In this document: in pieces, positions 51,650-62,200 of the stretch | How positions within the stretch are numbered: the first letter of the stretch is position 1 | Layout of the letters: every line of letters begins with the position of its first letter | Source: Crambe crambe | Taxonomy: Eukaryota; Porifera; Demospongiae; Poecilosclerida; Crambeidae | Reading direction: 5' to 3' | NCBI GenBank assembly: GCA_963924555.1 | Contig: OZ004597.1 | Span: 2,808,404-2,872,403 of the forward strand | DNA length: 64,000 nt | The notes under the pieces: generated by a model | Database searches by the model: none | What the model was told of the DNA's origin: nothing | Seen by the model: only the letters and a program-made list of their open reading frames with translations | Program-made: the position numbers and the translations under genes

Positions 51650-52780
51650 CCTGAAGAAGAATCCAGGGAAGTACCTGAATGCTACATTGAGAATGTGCCA
51701 GGCGATGGAATGAGGTACAAGAAGGAAGAAGATACATTTTCTTCCCACCAGGACAAGAAATGTCCCCTGTCATGCCAAATTTGACACGGAAGAGATAGCT
51801 CAGATGTTAGTTCCCTACGAGGAAAGGACGCAAGCCAGGAAGCTTAAAGTGACCAGAGAGGATTACAATGGCAGAAGGTGATCGACCTGTCCCACAAAAT
51901 ATTTCGTAAAATGAAGGGCTTCACATTTCATCACGAGATTAGCACCGACGGAATGGCGGTTTCCATTCTCTTGTCCAGAAAAGCAGCTGGAAAACTCACA
52001 AGGCCCATATCCACCAGGGTTTGTGCTGTTGAAGAATCTGAAGGCCCCAGATCCAGATCAATTGGAGTGGATCCAGGGAGGAAGAACTTGATCACTGCAA
52101 CGGATGGTGATGGCAACACCCTCAGATACACATCAAGGCAGCGGCTGTTTGAATGCAAGGAGATTAGGCATAGAGAGGTTCTTGAAAGGGAGAAGAAGAA
52201 GAGAGAAATTTCCAAACTCGAAGCCGACCTGTCCAAATTTGATCGTCAGACCGTGGATCCCACAGAGTACAAAGTATATCTGGTCCAGAAGCAAAGAACA
52301 GATGAACTCACCAGTTCTTTTTATCAGCATGATAAGTGGAGGGGGTGGAATACAGAAGGAGCAGCGAAGCCAAGCTTGTCAACAGAATGAGGAACATGTA
52401 CGGCCTGCTCTGCAAAGTCTACTTTGGAGACTGGTCCTCAAAGAACCATCAGAAAGGTTGCACACCTGCGCCCATGGTGGGTATGAGAAAACTGTTGAGC
52501 AAGTGGTTCAAGGCGGCAAACGTGGATGAATTCCGAACCTCAACCTCTGCTTTGGTAAATTGACTAGATATAGAAACAGATGAGGAGAGCATCCTACTCT
52601 AGACTGAAGTGCATAACCTGCAGATTCGGAGGCAAGCAGAGGTTCGTAGACAGAGACAAGAATGCGGCCGCTAACATTCTGCTGGCGGGAGAAGTCACAG
52701 CGAGGCCTCATGCAAGCACTGTCCAGAAGTCGAAAAGAGGTGTCTCTCTTCTACATAGCTCCACTAGCTGGATCTAAAAG
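51650..52780 (+). pseudogene. Fanzor (eukaryotic TnpB-like RNA-guided nuclease), decayed
   Basis: Conserved blocks follow in the order expected for Fanzor/TnpB, but in several frames. 51650-51800: fragments resembling the N-terminal F-P...V-P-x-H...F-D-T region. 51878-52335: F-R-K-M-K-G-F-T-F-H-H-E-I-S-T-D-G, then the RuvC-I motif G-V-D-P-G-R-K-N with its Asp codon at 52070-52072. 52336-52547: Y-R-R-S-S-E-A-K-L, then Y-F-G-D-W-S and V-D-E-F-R-T-S. About 52548-52580: C-F-G-K-L-T-R-Y. 52580-52777: a zinc-ribbon C-x-x-C (52610-52621) and the RuvC-III motif D-R-D-K-N-A-A-A-N-I. At least three frameshifts separate these, so no intact enzyme is encoded. In the family these parts bind a guide RNA and cut DNA. 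It is intronless, unlike its neighbours. Confidence 0.85.
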
Positions 52781-52995
52781 CTACACAGGAGAAGTGAGAG
52801 CATCGTCAACTAAACCTCCAGAAGGAGCTGGGGGACAATCAAGTGACCCAATGTCCACTTCATTGGACATGTTTACTGCTGAAGTTTAGCTTTGGTCGTT
52901 TAAGGGTTAAATTCAATAATGTATATTCATAATAATTTCATTATTGTCACGGCTAAGCGCTACAATCTATTTTTAAAAAGTTGTATTTGCTATTT
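52781..52995. other. Fanzor 3' flank, no gene
   Basis: Between the Fanzor remnant and the gene C stop codon. It holds a small perfect hairpin, ATGTCCA (52851-52857) and TGGACAT (52864-52870) with a 6-nt loop, followed by AT-rich sequence. The hairpin could mark the element end or the guide-RNA region that follows TnpB-type genes, but nothing here proves it. Confidence 0.4.
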
Positions 52996-55900
52996 TTATC
53001 CTCTGCAATCACTGAAATCTACATTTTGCCTTTCTAATGCTTGGGAAAAAATAATAGTTTCTGGTGACCTTCCATCTCTGGTAATGTACAAGTTTCTTAG
53101 ACAGCCTTCAAAAGATCCACTCTCGACAGTATATCGAAATCGCAGAGAATCTATCATGAATAACATAGCTAGGTCACTTGCCATCTATTATGTAGCAAGA
53201 ACATACCAGGAATTCCCCCAATGTAGAGTGGATCGTTGGTATTTGTAGCCGAAAAGTTCTGACAGGTAGCACATGAAGACACAACTGTCTGTCGAATATT
53301 TCCATCCACAGAAATTGAGCCAGTTTGTCTGTCCTTGGACACTGAGAGGGAGTGCCATGCTCCATCACAGAGCTGTTCCCCTTCAGAATACTCCAATATC
53401 TCTCTCATTGGGCCATTATCAAACACCAGCACAATCTAAAGTACAAATTATTGAATGGGTACTACGAAACTTTATTTTAGACTTACACGACCGCCCCTAA
53501 GTTCCACTAAGATATGGTCAGGAAAGATGGAACTAGCTATATAGAGCAGAACACCAGAACAGTTCTCCGTACGGAAATCCACAGAGAAAGAAAATCGCAC
53601 TCCAACATTAAAATTGTCAACTAAAAATAATAAACAAGCAATAATTATTAGTCTTCAAGAATAGTGGTGGACTCACAGATGCGCAAGAAGGAATTGGTAC
53701 GGAGAGTAACCATGTTGTTGTATGTCTGCAAGCACTGCTCAACCCCAGTACTAGCCTGGGGGGCACTCAAGTCCTCAAAAATCCCATTGATGGAAAAACT
53801 AGAAATGCAGCCCAAAACTGACAGTGGAATCTACCACACAAAATCATGAACATGAGTTAGCCATGTAGATAGTAATATTTTTATTATTGACGGACTTGAT
53901 CTCCAGGATGAAGTAAACTGAGAGTATTGAGCATTGCTGGAACACCTCCTATGAATAAGTATCCAGAATTAACATTCAGGGAAGAAAATAGTCCTGGGGA
54001 ATCTCCAGATATGGTTTCAATGCCTCTATCTATTATCAGTCTTCCAGCACGACTATTACGCCACAATTCAACCTGCATGTACAGTCAATTTTAAGTTTTT
54101 AAGGGGAGTAGACTAACTAACTCTGTGTAACATTCCATCATTATAAGTGGCATTAGAGGAGAGCTGGATACGCCCACTTCCCAGATCATAGGAGAAAATC
54201 AATCTCCCTGATAGTATTTGAAGTGCAAAGAAATCATCGTAGACAACTCCTTGCATGTAAAGCAGCAGTCCCTCAGAGGATATTGTCAAAAACTCAAGGA
54301 TTATGGAAAAACTTTGAAATAAGAAAAAAAATCAATGATTGATCGATTGAATAGTTTAGAGTCTCACTTGTTGATGACAGTCGCTTCAGATACATGCAAA
54401 GATATGAAAGTTCCATTTCTCCCACTAAGCCCTACCGACACATTTGGAGGAATCGAAGGAGGGGGAGGAAGGGGTGGAGGAGGAGGAGGAGGAGGTGGTG
54501 GTGGTGAAGGTGGTAAAATCGGAGTAATTGGAGGTTCTAATTGTCTAGCAGGGCGGCAACCATACAATGAAACATTTAACAAATTTTGAGCATCATTGAA
54601 ATCCAATGTCCTGCACAGCAAAAGTTGCAAAGTCAATAATGAGAAATACACACTATGTGTGCGTACCTTCCATTGATAGCCAAAGAGTCAATGCAACCAC
54701 GAAATACTTCTGCAACTGGAAGAGACTTGTTAGAGATCCCTCCTACAAAGAGAGTCCCTGATATCATCAGTGTTTCAGGAAGAATGGAGTTTGCAGAAGT
54801 TTTCCCATCAACAGTCAAGGACACAACACTGAAAGACACAGGATAGTGACATTAAATTTTAGCCCCCTTTCCCTTTCACCTAGCTATACTATGCTCACAC
54901 AGTATCATTGCCAGATGAATTGCTGAAAGTCAATGTTACGGTATGCCTGGTATTGTCATTCAGTCCAGATTCTCTAGAAGTCAGGTGCAAACTTTCTGAG
55001 GACAAATCGACTCTGATTTTGGTGTGAAATACACTAATTGAAAGTCCTGGTAGATGCAGCAGTAATGAGGCCAGCTGAGTTGTTCGAAAGCCGAAGGAAA
55101 TACTGTCAAGAAGCTGCTCTGATAAAGCAAACTCAGCCCTTCCATCACCAGAAAAACGCACTCCTGGTGCAACCATTTCAGGGCATCCAGAAAGGTCTAC
55201 ACGGTTGTTTTCACTGTCTTTCATATTAACAATGGATCCATTTATTTGCAAGTCTCGAACACAACCAGCTATTGATTGGCTATCGATACTGCCCTGTACG
55301 AGGAAAGAATCTTCAGGCGATAGACCTCCCAACGAGAGTGGTCCTGAAGGCACTGGCTGCAAACTTGTTGTGATAAGTATTTCATTCCCATCAATTGTCA
55401 GTGTGATGTTAAAGTCACTAATCAAGAGATCTACTTTGTGCCACAATCCAGAGTTATATGATAACCTAGTCTCCAAGTGCTGTGAATCAAAGGAAGAGAG
55501 GCTGCAGTTCAGTGCTATTTTACCATCAGTCAAATAAATAACCATAAATTGCACGAAATCGCTGCTTGGAAGGAATAATAAAATTCCGGAATCAGCTAGA
55601 GTGCGAAATTGCAATTGCAATCGATTTCTTGAAAATGCAAGTTGTGTTGAGAAACGTATGTAACTGCCTGCCCCAAGCAACCATGTTCCATTCTCAAACT
55701 GGCGGTCCGATTCGGCTGGAAACCTGGGACCACAGGTTGCTATATTCACTCCCCTCTCCAACGAATTTAATAAAGCTAACTGTTTCTGGTTCACAATCAC
55801 ACGATCTAAACATCCCACATATCCACCACCTGAAGTTCCACCCCCTAGAGAGATGACATCATTAAACAGTACTGGTGGAGTAAAGCCAACAGCAGTGGCA

Positions 55901-56299
55901 TTGGCTATAAATGTGGACCCATTCCAGGGTAGTGAAGTCACAGATAGAATTATTTCATTTTCATCCCTGAATTGATGCAATAATACCTTATCATCTGCTG
56001 TTGGTTTTTTGCTTCTTCTTCTTACCTTGTAGCATAAAGCTGATACCACTGATTTTCTTGAAGAGTTCCGCCACCAGCACTGAGACTACCTGTGCCATAC
56101 TCCATTGAAATACTTCCATTCTGTAAGTGCAAAACCACCGGTCCACCATGTTCTTCCTCCCTTGATGTAGATAGAAAGTTTCCAGAGGATACATTTTCAG
56201 GTCTCAAGACCAGAGATATGGACTCCATAGTAGAGGGAGGGGCTCTTGTCAGGGGGTAGCTCAAACTCGAGTTGCCATGAAACTGCAGAGCTACATCAA
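52996..56299 (-). other. Gene C laminin LG domains 1-5
   Basis: Exons 56026-56299, 54899-55994, 54667-54829, 54368-54610, 54122-54310, 53896-54072, 53678-53833, 53487-53619, 53207-53436 and 52996-53150. LG1 ends [16 protein letters not shown]2 has [15 protein letters not shown]3 [15 protein letters not shown]4 [11 protein letters not shown], and LG5 [11 protein letters not shown] followed by a C-terminal Cys: the canonical G-C-x-x-x-hydrophobic-I-N-G signature. LG3 and LG4 are separated by a polyproline linker (54466-54540), where alpha chains normally have a spacer. One large exon carries most of LG1, LG2 and part of LG3. The donor after 53896 reads GTCCGT, a weak site. Confidence 0.85.
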
Positions 56300-59200
56300 T
56301 CTGAAAAAAAAAGAAGAAGAAGAAAAAAGAGGAGAAAAAAGTGTGACTAATGAATTATAGTTGTGGTAGTAGGTACGTAGCTATGGTAGCTATGTACCGT
56401 GGCTGCTGCAGACAAAGCCCCACTCGATCTCATACGAAGAACAGACAGGGTGCTATTGACTCTGCTAAGCTGACCCTGGTTTGAATTTTTGACTTGGTCT
56501 ATGTTGGATAGCAGAGAAGACCTGTCTTCAACTGCATTTTTGGCTACAGATGCAGTATTGTTGGCCATATTTATCATCATTTGAGCAGAACTGAATAACT
56601 ATACCATTTAAAACAGATCACAATGAATCTTATTCTAGCTAGTTAGTCTTTTCTCACCAATTGGGTGTCATTGATATTTGTTACGAGCTGGGATGCATTC
56701 ACAAGAAGGGGTGGAAGAGCAGATGATATTGAAGCAGATGTACCTTGCACCATTGCCACCAGATGATCAACTTGAATCAAAGTTTGACCTACATCTCCAG
56801 ACACCATGCTAGCTGCTCTCTCTAGGCCATCAACCTGAGAAGTCACTTGGGTAACTACATTATGTGATCTCAATGTGCTTTGGGTTGCATCAGCTTCTTG
56901 CATATTGGCTATCTGCATGGACACAAGTAATTGGTCTAGAGAAGAAGACTGAATTTGCGTAGCATTATGAAGTTGGTTAGAAGAATTGACAAAATAAGAG
57001 ACCTGACGTGACAAATTGTCTTCCAAAAGAGGACTGCTCTGCTTCAGAATATCTTGGAGAATCCTTTCTGTTTGATTAGATAGTGAATTTATAAGCAAAA
57101 GAGAATCCAAAATATCAGCATAGTCAAGAATGGCTTCCACAGAGAGGTTACCTCTAAACAGTGCAGGGGTAATAGAGCTGTGTATAAAGATTAAATGATG
57201 AGCTGTAGGGCTGTAGGTTTAATGTGTACACTTACTTATTCAACTCCTGTGCCACCTGCATGAGGTGAGATGTATTTACAGCAAGCTCGATTTGTGCCTG
57301 TTGTCGAAGGAATACAGACTTCAGGCTGTCTGTAGCCATACTCAGAGTCGACAAACCTCCAACGACAGAAGTAATATCACCAGGAGGGATTATTAGAGAG
57401 CCCTCTACCTCCTCTCCTGAACCTGATAACAGCTCACCAGAACCGATTCCACTACCGCTACTCACACCTGCTGAACTAGATCCAACCACCAATGAATCAA
57501 AGGTCTCAATGTCTCCCCGAACTATGACCACCACCAGCATTTGTGCTTGAGAAATAGCTGCTTCAGCTACCAATATGGAAACATTGGCTAGAGCGATGGA
57601 AGATTCTATGTGCACCACATCTGGAACTAATGACGAGGCAGCTTGTGAAACATTGAGACATTGATTATTATAAGAGTACAGCAGATTCCCAATATTGCTC
57701 AGCTGATTACGTATATCAGATAGGTCCAGACTACTGCACCTTTCCTTAATCATACTAGTCTGATTTTGCTGACCAAGCACCAGTCTAAACAGAATATTCA
57801 TATCTTGCTGTGCAGCCAGAAAATCAGACAAAGTTGCATGTGTTTGTGTAACTGGCAAGGCTGCAATATCGTGGCCAGTCACTGACGAAAGATTTGCTGT
57901 TATATGCCGAGCATAACCTTCCAAGAGGTCTCTAGATCTCTCAATTAAAGTGCTTACATCCCCAGTGTCAATGAAAACATCATCCATCATATCATGGACT
58001 TCAATCACATGTTGTTGGACCATCACTGCATAAGAGAGTATCGACAAAGTCCTATTCAAGGCAGCTTCAGTCTGTAGCATAATTATCCACATATGAAGTG
58101 AGAAATTACAAATTATCAAAGTCTCACCTGCAGTCTTGTTACCATGGAATATAGTATCGCTGAAGCCAGGTCTGTTTCACCAAGTCTGTTCAAGCTGGTT
58201 TCTATGGCACTTAGTATGCCAAACAATTCCGTTCTTCTTGAAGACAGAGTTAACAGTGAGGTGTTGATAAATGTATTACCCAATGGGTTCTGAAAAAGAT
58301 TAATGTCCATTCTTATTCTTGCAAGCGAGATATCTGAAGCAGTAAGCCGAGAAGCCAACATGCCTTCACATCCACCACAGGGCTGACAGCCAGAAGCCGA
58401 GGAGAGAGAGAAATGAAATTGAAGACACTGGTCACAGCGCGCTCCAGTGACACCAGGCAGACAGGAGCAGACACCATCACTGGAACAAGTATTATTCAAT
58501 GCTCCAGAACCACAATCACATTCTGGTGCACGAACATAACAGTCAAAATGAGAATAGTTACTAAGAAACAAAGGAATCACCTGAACATCCAGTGACTGTA
58601 AAATTGAAGAATCCATCCATGCAAGATGAGCAATTCAGTCCTTGGACTCCGTAACTGCAAGGACACTGCCCAGAGAGCGGATCACATATGGAACCATTGC
58701 TAGCTGCACTGCAAACGCAGGGTTGGCAACCTCGTTCTGAAGTAAAATTCCAAAAGCCTTCCTGCTTACACATATCACATTAAATACAGTAGCACTGAAA
58801 TTGAGAATGTCTGCTTTTACCTGACATCTGTCACATCTCACTCCTCCTACTCCTTCAAGACATGGGCACTGACCATTATTTCTGTCACAAAGAGAGCTGC
58901 TTGAGCCACCTTCTTCACAATCACAAGGCTGGCAGTTTTGTGTTCGGGCATCTCCAAAGTATCCAGATGCACAGAATTCGCACTCGGGCCCGTCAGAGTT
59001 GTTAATACAGAGGAGGCACACACCAGTGACGGGATCACATGATCCCAGTGTGCTCCTATTGATATTTCCATTACAGGAACAGTCTGTACATCGAGTTTCC
59101 GGTGGCGAACCATAGTAGGCATTGGAGCAGTTGTCACACAAAAGACCAACGTGACCTGGAAGGCAGTAGCAGGAAGGCTGACTTAACGGGTCTGTGGTGC

Positions 59201-62200
59201 AGGACGTGCTGTTGGAGGAAAAGGTACGTCAAATGCTATGAGCTATGGTCATACAGAAAGGATGTCTCTCACTTTCTAGCCGTAACTGTGGAACATGGAC
59301 AAGGTTCACAGAAAAAACCACCATCCATTGCATTGTACATACCATCGATACAGAATTCACAAGACGAGCCAGTAGAGTTATTAGAGCAACCCTACATGTG
59401 TAGAAAAGTCAAGCAAAGCAGGAATGAAGTATCCTTACTAGACTTACTAAACATTCACCACTGCCATCGGTACATGTATCTGCTCTCCTGTTACATTCAC
59501 AGAGTTCGCAAGAATTGCTAGAGTCAGACATATAATAACCTGGCACACAGCTCTCACAGGACCGCCCAGTGAATGGAAAGGGACAGTTACACAACTCCTG
59601 AGGCGTTTCAGTTGCATTCGGAGCAAGACTGCACTGATTAGTCCGATTTGAACAGATGCAGGGAAGACAACCCTGAACTGCTGATAGCGAAAAGAAGCCA
59701 TCTGAACAATTGGAGCATTTCGAACCAGCTACACCTTCCTGTATTATCAGTCATAGGTCCTGTTAGATTCAAAACAAAGGGAGGGACTCACTCTACAGAA
59801 GCACTCTCCAAAATCATTGCAACTCTGGTTAACACTTCCCAACCCACAATCACATGGCTGACATCCATTGGACGAAAATTGGAAATAACCAATGGCACAC
59901 TGATTACACAAACTGCCACCAACCCCTTCCTTACATATACATGCCCCTGATGTCTGGTTACACCCTGTACTTCCTGTTGAGTTGCACTCACAGGGCTGAA
60001 GGAAAAGAAACAAAAGTCATTCGTTGCTAGAAATGCACATTTAGTTACTTACCAAGCAAGTGTTATTATCGCTTTTGAAGCTATTTTCTACGCATTTTTC
60101 ACAACTACTTCCAAAAGCTAGGTCTGGACATCCTGCACACTGACCTGTTGCCAAACTGCAGTCATCAAACTGTTCAGGGCAGGTACATGCTGCAACAATA
60201 GCACAGATCATTTCATGATTTATGCATGCTTATAATGAGGCCTAACCATTGCATCCAGAAACAGTGCGATACGAGAAGAAAGGACAAAGTTCACACCGTC
60301 GACCTATAAAACTGGAGGTACCAGGTTGGGACGGCAGAGGACATTTGCACTGTCCTCCATACACCTGGCAGTTACGTTCAACAGAAGCAGCACATGAGCA
60401 AGCTGCATAAAGACAATGATGCACATACATACATGTGGAGGAGGTGAATCAGTGCCCTTACCAATAGTAGACCGAAAATAGGAAATGGAGAGCTGGATGG
60501 CACTTGAGACACATATTGAATCACTGTTGTAAGATGGTGATAATGACATTGTCATACAATGTTATGCACATACTTGAAAGAGCCAGATATGATATTACAC
60601 TCTTGCAAAAACTGCCTGGAGGCAGCCAGGTTTGTGGGGTTGAAAAATTCACGAGGTACAGCAACAATTGCATCCAAAGAAATGTCAATGGAAGACAGAC
60701 TGATTGTAATGGATACCAAGGATTGAGTTAGAGAAATGTTGAATGGTACAGATACTTGATCTGGACTGGATAGGAAGTCACTGCACTTGACACAACTAGC
60801 ATTGAATGTTATGCGGGCATCATAACGCTGAGAACCTTGGGTGACCACTACCAGAAGACGGCGACTCCTTTCAGCATGATTAGAATAGAGGAATGAAAAT
60901 TTATAGTCTGATGAAGAAGGCAGGGAAAGAAAAGTCCACTGCCCCTGAACATTCTCTGATAATGAATAATTGAGAGAAGCATATCCCCTTCCACTATAAC
61001 CAGGAAAAAGGGAGGGATCTGAATTATGAGGAACAGAAGAAACTGTATCGAGGATCATTCCGGATTCTCCCTCTACTCGCAAATCATCCAGTGACCTTGC
61101 AAAAAAACCATCTGCCACTTGAGCAAATATATCCACTTCCATGATAGCATGATAACTAGACTGAAGTGTAATATTAATTAATTCAGAAGGTCATTCCTTT
61201 ATGTGAATGGTAGCCTACCTCAGGAAGTAGATCATCACCAGTTAATATCAGGCGAAACTCTGCAACAGGCTGCATAACACATTAACATGATAAAAATTAG
61301 ATGTGTAGTTATAGCGAACTAATGTACCTCAGATGACGTATTTGGGAACATTAGATTAATCACGCTATCATTAGCACATGCAGTGAATGCAACACAAGGA
61401 AGGGTTTGTATAGCACAAGTTGCTAAATCAGAGGTATAAACCATCTCCAGTAGCAAATCCAAATTTCTTCCATAAAGTTGTAAGTGGTAAAACAAAGGTG
61501 GTTGGCTACGAATGTGAAGTTGAATTCCAGTTAGTATCAAAAATACCCTTTGCTGCAAAATTAAAAAGAAATAAATCTGTATTGCCACGCCCCCTTAGCA
61601 GCTACCTCAATTAAAGAAAATACAAGCTCCACCGGATCTTCTTCATTTGTCGACTGCCACCAAGAATTGGGGTTTCCATCAACTGCAAAAGAGGATGCAT
61701 GTTCCCCGGTGGAGCAATTGAAGAGCTGGCCATTATAAATAAAGTTAGTGGGTGGGTCTCCGCAGGTAGAGTTTGCAGTAGCTCCAAACAGAGACGTAGC
61801 CTCAAAATCACCTCGGAAAAATTCACCTGAAGATGTTGCAGTGTTGCAGTCACATCTGTAACTCCCTGGAGTGTTCACACAACGCAAATTTGATTGGCAC
61901 ATGAACATCCCTGTACTGCACTCATCAATATCTGGAATCAAAAATCAGGTGATTGATATTCTGTTCTATCATACTTATAAAGTAACATACCAACACAAGT
62001 GCCTCCACTTTCCATGTAGCCATTTTGACAACCTGTAATTACATGGTTTTAAATCATGGAGTATCAGTGTTAACAAAAGAGTATTGAGTATGTGTGTACT
62101 TGTTGTGAAAGTCCAGAATGATGTGCTGGTGACGGCAATTGATTCTTGGTTGCAAAACATGGTTCCAACAGCAACTCCTGCAATATGCACATATATTGAA

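Noticed and set aside
51931..52330. Minus-strand frames opposite the Fanzor remnant
   Set aside because: They carry no family motif, while the plus strand shows RuvC and zinc-ribbon motifs in order.
52851..52870. Hairpin after the Fanzor remnant as a guide-RNA scaffold
   Set aside because: Too short and isolated to call. Fanzor guide RNAs cannot be recognised by eye, and the gene is dead.
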